Under the pieces are notes generated by a model, which worked only from the letters and a program-made list of their open reading frames with translations, was not told the origin of the DNA and ran no database searches. Shown here in pieces: positions 21,301 to 31,856 of a DNA stretch of 64,000 nucleotides; positions within the stretch are counted from its first letter, which is position 1, and the number at the start of each line of letters is the position of its first letter. The DNA is from Ascoidea rubescens DSM 1968 (taxonomy: Eukaryota > Ascomycota > Saccharomycetes > Ascoideales > Ascoideaceae): the NCBI RefSeq assembly GCF_001661345.1, contig NW_017962932.1, positions 124,001 through 188,000 of the forward strand. The letters run 5' to 3'. A program made the position numbers and the translations under genes.

Positions 21301-21664
21301 GTCTGATAACGCAAACTGAAGAGTGAATAAAAATTGGAGTGGTGATCATGCAGAGGATGTAAATGGTGATTTGTTGAAACAAAGAAAGCTCATTCAAGTC
21401 GATTGTATTTAAACCTGCTTGGGTACAAGCGCAAGCACTGAAGAATAATGCATCGATGTAAGAAATGGAATGAACAGATGATTTATCAGACATTGGTGGA
21501 GCATACAAAAGAATGGAACCAAGAAAGGTTAGCGTCAAAATGTAGCCATAATGTACAGCAATAAATGAAGGAAACAATTTGTTAAGAATAAGCTGTGATT
21601 TACCAGAGAGATATAATAGCTTTTGTTTGGCGACTTCATAGTAGTGGGAAATTGTGGTTAGCAT
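18389..21664 (-). CDS. TRK1: High-affinity potassium transporter Trk1
   Basis: A 1091-residue plasma-membrane K+ transporter of the Trk/Ktr/HKT superfamily. All four pore loops are visible: CACTQAGLNT (near the N-terminus), SVFNNLGMTLTP, FSTRTAGFSVVDL and SAYGTVGLSLGYPG, each with its filter Gly. Spans 1-3 occupy about residues 30-135 (PSFIAVHYGYILTLTFLGSI). A hydrophilic loop of about 500 residues follows, rich in Asn, Ser and Asp. The remaining spans occupy about 680-1060. The loop ends in a basic KKKRRRHRR tract. The first in-frame ATG is 21664; the codons above it translate a CAGCAG-type leader and are probably untranslated. Pyrimidine-rich leader at 21665-21840. Confidence 0.95.
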   Translation of the reverse strand: MLTTISHYYEVAKQKLLYLSGKSQLILNKLFPSFIAVHYGYILTLTFLGSILLYAPPMSDKSSVHSISYIDALFFSACACTQAGLNTIDLNELSLFQQITIYILCMITTPIFIHSSVCVIRLYWFEKFFDNIKFTSKLNHKMRRSNTLAQRINLSNSTNKNIPLHNLNLRNPTLTNELTPNKNIPNTSAANITSTNLNNGNSNEINNQDNQDNHNNDFSTTNQNRDIKFAENLPHPSKAKKARQNFNPEEFSRSIQMLKNNLANQPINDEDDGPALIINGPAEREEKLKKKNLNLNLHKSRSNTLNKLRSRANSYPFKPWNKFKKYNNNNNNNNNINKNNHDDSNDKSFDISKSPIINTDIQNNNNKNTDLQINTPNISKFPYPLIIRDGSTDEEDDQDLPKIFNHSNNQNLNSDSDSDSDSASSNSNRNSNYTSFNSNHNSNYTSNNSSSNSESDTTESESDSDSNLSTSNNSSILQNNLPLQNTIDLIHFDTKSQSLMSNYTTASSTITSDKLSLNATPTNILDDQNIELKNLTNVSSQKSDIVSFHTPKHKIKFLKKSTTLDYPPKGNDNKYKNNKYGNFNKDDNVPVIVRSATFDKLIKDKLNKIKKKRRRHRRNNDESSKPPKIRTYSTKSITNYIKRTQSGDSSIFDGDNNNNLKKNLSANYLSWNPTIGRNSTFVDLTEQQKEELGGVEYRAIKLLVKILITYYVGFHIMCLICILPYISTVKDKVTYIHDCGVSVPWWGFFTSASVFNNLGMTLTPDSMVSFSQSAYFLIICSLFIVIGNTGFPILLRFIIWVLFKFAPDLSLFKESLGFLLDNPRRCFTLLFPRVPTLWLLFVLVTLNLIDVILFIILDLSNEAVESIPVGYRIIDAFFQAFSTRTAGFSVVDLAKLHPSVQVSYMLMMYISVLPLAISIRRTNVYEEQSLGVYYRPDDQSENEDLDKKPTTFIGTHLRKQLSYDLWFIFIGLFIICIAEGGRLSNLTQTSFTIFQVLFEIVSAYGTVGLSLGYPGESTSFSSQFTTVSKLVIICMVIRGRHRGLPYAIDRAITLPSERLLKRDEVQANHVLSRGNTHLNLNSRLHTNNTAA

Positions 21665-22760
21665 CTCCAGTGCATCAGAGAATTGCAGAATTGAAAAAAA
21701 GCAGAAAAGCAGCAGCAGCAAAGCAGCCTACAACCCTAGAGCCAGAAGCAAGAACCAGAAAGCAAAAACCAGAAAACAACAACCAGAAGGCAGAGAGCAA
21801 AAGAAAAAAAAGAGGCAGATACAGATCAGAGGATGAAACAGCAGTGTTTTATACACCATAGGAAGCTCCAATTCCGGCGCGATTAATAGCGTTGCTAATG
21901 GTAAGCATGCGTGAAGACGCAGGAACCAGTACTGTGGTTTAATCGTCACCAGTTCTTTGAGACCCAAGAAGTGGCACGTGTGATTTTTTCCGGATTGAGC
22001 GCTGGTACTATGCAGGTGCATGCGAGCTTGACACATTGTGAGATTTCATTAGCACATGATCACATCAGATAATCACAGAAAATTAGGTAATTGCTCCAAA
22101 ATATAAAAGAAAAAAATAATAATGATTCTCTATAGTTAGTTAATAAACATTATTACCTCGCAATAGTAAACTAAAATAAGTTATAACGAAGGTCCTATTG
22201 CAACATGTGTTAGTGACAAGAACGTGTGTACTGAGTGTATTAAGGCCTTCTTAGTTTGTTCCAAATAAGGCAAGTCCCTGATTATGATTTTTATATCAAT
22301 TATTATATGGTCGATAATAATATTATTTATTTAGAATAACTATGAAGAATTTATTACTAGTAATATTTGTTCCTTTCTTGTCCTTCTTCTCTTTTCTTTT
22401 CTGTTCTGTTTGAAATCTTCCAGTCTTTTATATTCTTTTTATTGCTCTTTTTAAAAGCGAAGAAATGGTCTTTTTATTGCCCTAGCACTAGTATTTGGGG
22501 CAATGCTGTTTTGAGACCAGGTTTAAGGATATTTTCCTTGTAACTGCTTAGCTAATTATATCATGTGCTAGCATCATAGCACATGAGACCTTTAAACTGA
22601 ATTTTGTTTTGTCGCCAAAGAGGCGGTTCTGTGGAGAACAATAGAGTTGAAGGAGATAGTGAAAGAAGATGGAGGGAATATGAAGGAAGAGGTGGGTGCT
22701 TTTGCTCAGCACTGGTTGATTGAACCACTCAGCGTTTTTTACTAGCAGTAGCTGACTCCC
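21665..22760. other. Divergent promoter region TRK1 / ankyrin-BTB gene
   Basis: 21690-21840 is purine-rich on + (CU-rich leader for TRK1). 21840-22030 is a GC-richer patch holding a CACGTG E-box near 21976. 22080-22560 is AT-rich. No gene supported. Confidence 0.5.
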
Positions 22761-24512
22761 ATGGATGTCCTGCAGGAATTCGCCCAGTTGTGCTATGCCT
22801 GTCGAGTTGGGGACTTGGACCAGGTCGAAAAGCTTGTGTCCTTCCATATCATCGACATCAACAAGACTGATCAATGGGATAACTCTCCCTTGACCTTAGC
22901 CAGTCTTTGTGGCCATTATGGTGTTGTCAGATTTTTGCTAAACAATGGTGCTGTTTGCGATAGAGATACCTTTGAAGGAGCCAGGTGCATTTATGGGGCA
23001 TTGACTGATCAAATTCGAGACTTACTAATCGACTTCAATATATCGAAATCCTCTGAAAATGTCCAGCCTTTTGCTTCTCACATCTCGACCTTAAAGTCAA
23101 ATAAACAAACCAACTTGGCAGATTTAACACTAATATTTAATGATAATGAAAAATCCATAAAAGTTCACAAATTTCTACTATCTTCAAGATCTTCATTTTT
23201 TGAATCGCAGATCTCAAATTTATACAAGTTAAATCAAGACTCAATTAATTTATCAGATTTTAATCAAAACTTCACTTATGATATATTTAATTTAATTTTT
23301 TTGGATTATTTTTATTTAAAACCAATTAATCCCGTTAATATAAATTATTTACTGAACTTATATTTGAAAAAGAATGAAAATAAGAATAGTAATAAGGGAA
23401 AAGTTAAAAATTTTAAAGAAATCTTAATTGATTTAATTGCTCTTTTAAAACTAAAAGATGATGATTTGAATTATTATATTTTCAATGAATTAAATAGTAA
23501 TATAGATTTCAAATTAAAATCATCTCGAAGAAATATTTCAAATTTAACAATAATTTTCAATGCAAAATTGAATTTAAAACAATTTTATCTGAAAAATATT
23601 ATTGGTCATAAAATAACTTTACCCTTTAATTTTAATAATATTCAACACGATAAGAATAATTATACAGATTCGGGTAATAATGATGATGATGACATTAAAA
23701 AATTTATTTATTTAAATAATATCGATTACAATCTTGACCTTGATCAAATCCTATTATCGAAATCTCAATTAGATGACTTGATTACTAATTCAAACTCATT
23801 TCCAGATATAATTTTGGCTGCCCCAAATTATTATAATAATTCGATAACGTTTTTTCCGGCTCACAAATCAATCTTGATTAGATCCATAATTTTTCAAGCA
23901 ATGTTTAATTCGAGTTTTAAAGAATCACTTACTACCACTAATGATAACTACAATCACAATAATATTCAGATAATCAAGTTTAATGTATCTAATTACCAAA
24001 TCGCCGAGTTAGTTCTATCTCATTTATATTACGATGAATCAAATATTCCAATTGATTTTGCATCAAATATCTTGTTAATAGCTGATTTTTATTTTTTAGA
24101 TAAATTGAAAAACTTAGCTGCAATTTCAATTACAAATAATGATCAAACAATTCATTTGGATCATTTAATCAATATATTGAAACTAAGCTGGCAAACTAAG
24201 ATTAAAAGACTAGAAGAATTTGCAGCCAAGATTATCGCAAATAATTTAGATTATTTTATTGAGAATCATTTAACAAAATTTAAACAAACCATTTATCAAA
24301 GTGCGATGAGAATAAAAGACAGAGAAGAAATTGATACAATTGAATTAGTAGATGACATAAGATATTTCTTAGGGAAAAAATACAGAGTTGTTGCCGATTT
24401 TGATTTCTTGACGTTTAATGGTAAAGTTGATTTAAATGATGATATGAAAAGGCATCAAAATGATTTAGATAAAATCTCAGATATCCTAAAGGATTTAAAT
24501 CTAGATGCCTAA
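22761..24512 (+). CDS. Ankyrin-repeat and BTB/POZ domain protein (ABTB1 / YIL001W type)
   Basis: A 583-residue protein. Two ankyrin repeats occupy about residues 5-90 (CYACRVGDLDQVEKLVS, then DNSPLTLASLCGHYGVVRFLL). A first BTB domain begins at about 119 (LADLTLIFNDNEKSIKVHKFLLSSRS, the usual D-hxxhhV..hxxHKhhLxxRS pattern). A second BTB lies at about 345-450 (FPDIILAAP...FFPAHKSILIRSIIFQAMF), and a BACK-like helical end follows. The order ankyrin, BTB, BTB matches human ABTB1/BPOZ and S. cerevisiae YIL001W. BPOZ has been described as a CUL3 adaptor; budding yeasts keep the family, but its role there is unclear. The linker between the BTBs is Asn-rich and poorly conserved. The start is the first ATG. 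Confidence 0.82.
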   Translation: MDVLQEFAQLCYACRVGDLDQVEKLVSFHIIDINKTDQWDNSPLTLASLCGHYGVVRFLLNNGAVCDRDTFEGARCIYGALTDQIRDLLIDFNISKSSENVQPFASHISTLKSNKQTNLADLTLIFNDNEKSIKVHKFLLSSRSSFFESQISNLYKLNQDSINLSDFNQNFTYDIFNLIFLDYFYLKPINPVNINYLLNLYLKKNENKNSNKGKVKNFKEILIDLIALLKLKDDDLNYYIFNELNSNIDFKLKSSRRNISNLTIIFNAKLNLKQFYLKNIIGHKITLPFNFNNIQHDKNNYTDSGNNDDDDIKKFIYLNNIDYNLDLDQILLSKSQLDDLITNSNSFPDIILAAPNYYNNSITFFPAHKSILIRSIIFQAMFNSSFKESLTTTNDNYNHNNIQIIKFNVSNYQIAELVLSHLYYDESNIPIDFASNILLIADFYFLDKLKNLAAISITNNDQTIHLDHLINILKLSWQTKIKRLEEFAAKIIANNLDYFIENHLTKFKQTIYQSAMRIKDREEIDTIELVDDIRYFLGKKYRVVADFDFLTFNGKVDLNDDMKRHQNDLDKISDILKDLNLDA

Positions 24513-25085
24513 ATGTATCGATAAGCCTTATACATACACCTTATATATATATATTTTATTTATTATACATTATAGGTTGTATTTTTTTTATTAAAAATAA
24601 TAGAAAATAAATAGATACAATATGCTGCTGGATTAGTGCTCCCTATACAATACAATACAATATTCATCATGCTTTCTTCAATGCAATGCAGGCTAAAATC
24701 GCGAAGATTAGAAGAGTAATAAGGTACAAAACATGCAAACCTCAAATAGGCTTAAAATTAGCTTTATTGGGAAGAAATTTCAAATTATCCAGATTGAGAT
24801 GGAGTAGAGCAAAATTACGATTAGTTGGACCATTTATTGTACATCAGCTAAAATAGTTGGAGTAGAAAGACAGGGCAGTAGGAAGATAAGAAAATAGTTG
24901 AACAGGAAAATGAGAAAAAAAGCAAGAAAGAGAATTAAATAAAGGAGCATATAAAAAGCTAAAAGCAGAGAACAAAAAAACCGAAAAGGGTAAATTAGAA
25001 CACAGGAGAGTAGAAGGAAATTAGGCTAGATAGTAGATCCAAATGATTGATAGAAAAACGAAATAAAACAAAATAAATAGTTATT
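24513..25085. other. Convergent 3' region
   Basis: Lies between the ankyrin-BTB gene (+) and GPI protein B (-). AT-rich, with a CAATACAATACAATA microrepeat at 24647-24661. No gene seen. Confidence 0.5.
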
Positions 25086-25574
25086 TTACAAAAGAGATAA
25101 GATAACCCCAACAATAGACAACGAAATACCGGCATTAAAAGCGTATTGGTCTCCAAACTGTAGAATTGCGTTGTTTGAACTAGAAACAGACTTTGCTGTT
25201 TGGGATGCTTGAGAAGTACTTTCCAGATCTGAATTTAAGATAGTTTCCTGTGAGTCTGAATCTGAATATGAATCGCTAAGAGCAGTCAGTTCAGTATCAT
25301 CACCAGTTTCAGTATAGGTTCTTGTTCTATGACCACGAGATGTAGAAGATACAGATTCTGGATCAAGAGTAGGAAGTGGTATCATTGTAGAGTCGTCAGA
25401 ATCAGCTATAGTGGAGACAGCATTTTTGGCTATTATGTCAATAGAAGATGTTTCTTTAGCAGCATCAAGAGTGGTGGTATCAGTGGCTGTTGAGTCATCT
25501 CTTTGTGCTAATTCAAGTGCATTTGAGGCAGAAAGGAGACCAAGTGTAAGTGCAATAGAAGCTAAATATTTCAT
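25086..25574 (-). CDS. Small GPI-anchored cell-wall protein B
   Basis: A 162-residue secreted protein. It has a signal peptide (MKYLASIALTLGLLSASNALE), then AQRDD, which parallels the LQKKD of protein A. A Ser/Thr/Asp-rich stalk follows, with an SDSYSDSDS tract. The C-terminal GPI signal is SSNNAILQFGDQYAFNAGISLSIVGVILSLL-like: NAGISLSIVG matches NAGISLAIVG of the protein at 14956-15516. It lacks the GDATS repeats of protein A. The ATG at 25574 is chosen as the start of the signal peptide. It is probably a wall or plasma-membrane surface protein. Confidence 0.8.
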   Translation of the reverse strand: MKYLASIALTLGLLSASNALELAQRDDSTATDTTTLDAAKETSSIDIIAKNAVSTIADSDDSTMIPLPTLDPESVSSTSRGHRTRTYTETGDDTELTALSDSYSDSDSQETILNSDLESTSQASQTAKSVSSSNNAILQFGDQYAFNAGISLSIVGVILSLL

Positions 25575-28038
25575 TTTTTTCTTGTATTTTACTGTATCCA
25601 AGAAATCAGAGTGAGGTGTAATATAATAAGATGAATTTGAATATATTGGGTTGATAGTGCGTTGGGCCTTAGCTCGTAAAATGTTGTAAAAGTAAAATAT
25701 AATAATAAATTGATTATTGGAGAACAGGTTTTAAGATGGGTCCTGTAGAAATAGACATGGACATAAATATTGAATTTAAATTAAAAAGTTGAAGAGGTTT
25801 CTGAAAAAAAACAGAAATTATTTATATTGTTTAGACACATAATTTTTGCAACAAAAAGGCAGAAGAAATTTATAAATGGATCCGGTTCAGAATAATGAAA
25901 CAACCAAGTAATAAATTTCTTTTCATTATCAACAGTTGAGAATTTTAAAATTGTTATTACATTATTTTTAGAGTACATAATATGTACAGAGAGTATGGAA
26001 ACTTTGGAATTGGCTTATTGTTTGTGAAATATGTATGTAATTGTATAAAAGCGTATGACAGTGTATAGGATGATAATATGTACAGTGTCCTTGAAAAAGG
26101 ATATGTTTGAAATGTGGTGAAGGAAAACCTTTTTTTTGTTGTTGAGAACAAAAGTGTGTTTTCAGGGAAGAAAAAAGGCATACCAACAATGTATTTCCTA
26201 TCTATTCTATTTGGCTGCAGGAGAGATCTGCTCCTAATTTCATAGTTGTCGTGCTTTGGATAGACTTGGTGATTCAATGAATATCGGAATTATGGATATC
26301 AAACATAGCAATGTAGGTAGCAGACCATGCTGTCTTCCATTGGCTGTTTTCAGAGAGTGCTTTACGTTTGGTGCCTGAATCAGATATTGCAGATAACAGA
26401 TCGAAGGAAAACAAAAAGAAACACAGTGAATAAACAGAGCAGCAGCTCTGACCATGTTATGGAACTTTGCATAGCACAATTCCTCTGCAAAGGAACAAAA
26501 AACACACGAAGCAGACGAGCACCAAAACACTCACCAAAACACATCAAGGACATTCATACCCACAGTAAGAATTGAAAAGGGCTCAACAGCACAGCTCTTG
26601 TGTGATTTGACGAAACTCTGCTCCCAAGCAGCGAAAGCAGCTGTAACATTTCGCTTCGAAAAAATGTACACTACACTGCCATTACACTGCTCTGTAGAGC
26701 AGCTTCTTCAGTGCACATCTCAAACAAACCAAATTCAATCGAAATTCAAATCCAAAAATATTCAAAAGCGTGTAGACCCGTATCAGTGGAAATATCATCG
26801 CGCATTTATGCATTTCCACGCGTAATGTGCCTACATATACATTTGTGGTACAATTGTTACAATTCCAGAAATGTGGTTACAATAACCAAAGCTTTTTCTG
26901 CTCTGTGGCTGTTTGTTTTTGTTGTTTTTGTTGACTGAAAGAGTATTTCGGCAGCAGATAAACGAAGCAGAAATGAACTATCATCCTAGAATAATGAGAC
27001 AGTAATTGGAGACAAATGTGTTGTTTTAATTTGTGAGTCAAGCGTTATTTTGAACTTTTATTTATCCGAAATAAAACACTATTTGCACAATTGTATTTTG
27101 TATACAAATATAAAAATCGGTTCTCTCAATTTTTGGCTCAATATATTAGTTTTCAATTGGGCATGAAAACTCATTTATTTCTTTTTCAACCCACTTGTAG
27201 TTTATGCTGCTGAATAATACTTGAAAACCATAATCACAAAAAATAAATTAAATAACTTACGTACATATGTAATATAAACAGTCTGTCTATAACTATATCA
27301 AAACATAGACTTTAAACTGCAAATTGATGTTATTGATGTTGGTTTTTGTGTATTTATAAAACAAATTGTGGAAAAACGATATTGGAAACCACCTTTTCAA
27401 ATACACTGAACCCAATTGGTCTCAATTAACTATCTTTCAAAATTGTAACAGCAGATCAAGATTTCTCTGAGATCAAATACTACTTATCGTTTAATACCTA
27501 TCATAAAATGTTTGATCCGTCAACGTATGTCAAATTCAGTTCTCGGATAGAAAATACCCTAAAACAATAAATTACCAATAAAAAAACAGCATTTGACATG
27601 TATAATCATGCATTTGACACATTGAAAACGCTTATATTTATATTCCTTCTCAATTAGGCTCACCGAAAAACCATGGATTTTGAACTGTTCATCATTGACT
27701 ATAATAACTTTATCATTTATTTTTGATTGATATCCAAAATCATAAAATCATTAAATAATTTATTTTCTATAATTTTTATTAACCTAGGTTAATCCGCCAG
27801 TTACCATATTATTGCTTGGATCTTTTTTTTTAATAATCTACGTATAAAAGAAATTGGTTTTGTTGTCCAGAAGCGAGTAATGTTGGATTTTTGATTGCTT
27901 GCAATTGATTACAATTGGCATCTTTTAAAAAAATTACAATATGGTGTGGGATGAAATATATCTATTATAAACATCATCACATTTGCATTGTTGTAGATTG
28001 TTATTTCAACTATCGCTCCCACAGTAAATTGCAAAACA
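25575..28038. other. Gene-poor region, 2.5 kb
   Basis: No gene I can support on either strand. 26000-26900 is GC-richer and carries several overlapping short frames with no recognisable domain. 27000-28038 is AT-rich spacer leading into the decayed NTPase. The region fits relic or accessory sequence better than an ordinary promoter. Confidence 0.45.
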
Positions 28039-30113
28039 ATGGCTTCTATTGAAAATAATAGCCAACTTATTACTACCGAAATGGTTGAAAAAGCTATTAC
28101 AATTGCTAAAGATGTTATTGCTTTTTCATCTCCAGTTGATTTTGAAAAGTTTTTGAAATGCTTGAACGAAAAATATCTAAACAATCAATGGAATTATTCA
28201 AATGTTAATGAAACAAATTTATTCTAAAAATTAAACACCTTCAAGAGCGAAGTGTCTAGAAAAAAACCCCGAGGATGATCAACATAACTCACCAATTCCT
28301 TTTCAATATAAATCATTCGAATCTGCCTTTAAGAGTAATCTCAGTCTATTTCAACTTTTTAATAATATTCTAAACGAAATAGAGTTGTTCGCAGAAACAT
28401 TAAATAATTATAGCAATACATTTTATATCAAACGGAATCTGGTTTATCCATTCATTGCTTTGGTTAATTCCGGCATGACTGGCAAAAGCAGATTTTCGGT
28501 TAAAGTGATGAAAAAATATAAAAACAGTGTTTATATTTGCTATAGAAAAGCCAACTCCACTGGCTACCCCAACGCTTCTTTTGCTGCTGGTATCAAACAT
28601 ATCATAGATTTCAAAATAGAATTTAGCAACAGAAAGCAGGTTGAGGATATTTTTCAGTTTTTAATACATTTAATTGTTGTTACAAGATTAGACATCCCAA
28701 CTGATGTTAGTTCGATTTGCTTGATGGAAGATAAAACTAATGCTGAAATTTTTTGTGTCTGATTGTGTTAAATCAATGTTAAATGCACAATTCAGAAATG
28801 AGAAATTGAAGTTTACAACCAAATACTTGTTAAATTTGGATTTAAATACAGAGCTTAATCTCCAAATATCCACTCATAATGCTGACTATATGATTTTACC
28901 CCAATTGAATAATTTTTTGGGAAATTATATTGCAAAAAACATTATTCCTGATCAACTCAAAAATGCAATCAATGTTCTTTTCTTATTTGACGAGACTGAT
29001 GTTCTAATTCAAAACCATTTTAATAATAATAATGCAGAAGACCCTGTAGGTATGTTTCGGGCTTTTCGAGTCGCTTTGGTTGAATTATCCAATTACTACC
29101 GGATCTTTGGCACCACACTTTCTGCTTCAAATATTAGAAATTTGGTGGTATGGCAGACCTGTGTGGTTTCACTTTTGTCATACAATAGGATATAATTTGC
29201 CCAAAATAACTGATATTGCAGTTGATAAACTCGTTCATGTTGCAGTTGAGCATGATCCATGTTACTATAGCATTCTGAGAAAAGAAATATCCAGTATCAA
29301 AGCTGTAGCTGGCCAACTTTTTGCTATTCCAATGAGGAACTTATCGTCAAAACCAGAATTATTTGTTGTAGAACACATGGCGATGTTGACACATATCGGC
29401 AATAAAAGAGAAGATATTGTTGCTGTCTATCAGTCTGAGCCTGTTTTGGCGTTGGATACACATCAATTTTCAAATTATTATCCAAATTTTTATGATAAAT
29501 TTTTTTCAATTGTGGCTATCCTCGATGCTGGGGATATAGGCGAAATAGCAGCTCAAATAATTGTTTTAGAGATATTAAAAGGATACTTTGCGAATCAAAT
29601 TGGAACAATTGATTTTGAAGTTGATGTCACTTCATTTTTAGGTGGTGCCGGTATTGAGTTGGAAGACGCAGATCTACCTTTCAAAAAAGGGAAAGTTTAT
29701 GTAATTCAATTTGCGCGCATATACACCGTTTTGACATATGATGATCTTCAATATTATAATCAAAGAGGTTGTGGATTGATATTATTATTCCTGTGTTTTG
29801 CTCGTCCAATAACACTTTTTATTTTTTGGCTTTGCAAATTAAGAACCGTCAAACTGAAATTAAAAGAGAGTTTAAAGAATTCGACAAGAAGTTGGTATTA
29901 TTCTGCAATGACAACAGTATGCCATATCAGCCAGTAGGGATCTGGATGGAGCTAGGAATTATTAAAAGCTCTATTGAGATAATTACAGCTTCTGAAGACT
30001 ATAAACCGGCAAGGCAAACCAGAAAAAGTGCTAAACGCAAAAGAACTAGTTCTTCAAACGAGCCACCAATTATAAAGATTTGTAGCTTGGAGAGCTTCAA
30101 AATATCCGAGTAA
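28039..30113 (+). pseudogene. Fossil of a Crinkler-like P-loop NTPase gene
   Basis: Four or five consecutive + strand frames in different phases together span about 690 codons and look like one ancestral protein, broken about four times. The parts, in order, are as follows. A short N-terminal helical piece comes first. A P-loop-like segment at about 28.46-28.60 kb (VNSGMTGKSR, then SVYICYRKANSTGYPN) follows; its GKSR plus aromatic-x-x-x-R and GYP layout is that of the P-loop ATPase found with Crinkler (CRN) proteins and related fungal proteins. A Walker-B-like LFLFDETD lies at about 28.98 kb. A segment with a GRPVW-type motif lies at about 29.15 kb, then a helical C-terminal domain. A basic KSAKRKR tract suggests nuclear targeting. 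The family call is from motif memory only. Codon bias and AT content are like the surrounding desert. Confidence 0.5.
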
Positions 30114-30768
30114 TTATCCGTAAGTTTACGACGCTTTCTCCAAAATCAGTATTACCCAGAAAAGAGAGATAAGCAAAATAAACTAGAGGATTACTTTGAG
30201 GAGTGTCTAGCCCGAAAGGATTGAATGCTTTATATGAACAAGAATTAGAAGCATTAAGTAAATAAAATAAAACCATCCTGATTTTACATCTGATTAAGAT
30301 TTGTTTGAATAAACTGTGAAAACGAAAGCGAAATTGACTTGTAAAATCATCGAGGAATGGGATCCGAAGAGGAAATCTTGCGTTATGATCCAAAAGCGGT
30401 AGCTTCTACTTCAGGAAGGTTCCTCTTTGGGCAGTCATTCTTCTTCGAGCACTTATTCTCCAAACAGGCAAAAACTAAACAGTGAATCAGAAAAACGCAG
30501 AAAAAAGAAGCAAAAACAGCACAGGAAGAAGGAGAAGAAGAATCCTTCACATCCCCAGACAAAGAACACCTCTGCTACAACACTTCAAATTGCCTCTACT
30601 GTGCAGCACTACTCTTTTCTATCCAGCTGCTCCAATTTCCTGTGCTTCATCAGTCATTGCCTCCAATCTATGTTATATATCGTCAATTGATTCAATCACC
30701 ATCTCTCAGGATTCTGTTCTGCTATACTCAAATACCCAAGCACTCTATTCAAAAAGAACCAGCTCACA
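30114..30768. other. Intergenic: promoter of the gene at 30769
   Basis: 30480-30560 is purine-rich (GAAGGAGAAGAAG type), then C/T-rich up to the ATG. No gene seen. Confidence 0.45.
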
Positions 30769-31803
30769 ATGTACTCCAACAAGAAATTCAAGTCCCCTTT
30801 GGTCAAGAAATCCTTTATCATCAATTCGCCATCGCAATCCTTGACCTACAACAGCGACGACGAAAATAATCAACCCTTCCATAAGGCAGCAAGCAAGAAG
30901 AAACATGTCCCTAAGTTGGATAACAGCAACTATATCATAATAGATGATGACAACGACAACTCTGATAACTCTAGTGACGAAAACGACCACAGTCTTGTGA
31001 TTATCGAAAAAGAAGCTGAAATATCAAAACTAAAACTAAAACAAAAACAAAAACAAAAAGACAATCAAAGGCAACAAAATCAACAACAAAATCAATTGGA
31101 TCTAAATCATCAAAAGGACTTGACAAAAATAATTCCTATTAAATCTCCCAACATAAAATCATTACCTCCTTTATCCCCAATATCAACAAACAACCTATTA
31201 GATGTCGCTTCCTCTCCTTCTCTTCCCTCAGACGCCTCCACCTCCACATCCTCGCCCAATAATTTGAAATGTCTTAAGTTCAATTCCTTAAAACCAAATC
31301 AGCTCACTCAATTAAACAACGAAACCAAAAATAAAATTATCCCAACTAAAAAGTCATTCAAAAATAACCCTTTTTTAGTTTCATCAAATGATTTAACCAA
31401 AAATTCTCCAAAGCTCTCATTACCAATTAACCCTTCTTCTAATCTTAATTACAACAACAACAATAACATTATCCATGACTCTGATAATAACGATATAATA
31501 ATTAACCCAAGACATATCAATTTCTTACCTAAAAAAAGAATCTCGTCATTAATCGATTCCCCAATCCCTGATTTAACTCCTCCCAAATCAACTTCAAAGA
31601 CTTATAGAATCATTGACAAATCTTCTCCAAACATAATCAACAACTCGTCTCCTCCAATTAAAAATCTAAATCTAAATCTAAATTCAAATAATAGAAGGTC
31701 CTTTTCTTCTCCAATAATGTACTCAAAACAAAATTTATCATCTGTGAAAAGACAAATCCATTTCAATTCTCCCTTGAAAAACTCTTCCACCACCACCACC
31801 ACC

Positions 31804-31856
<53 letters not shown>

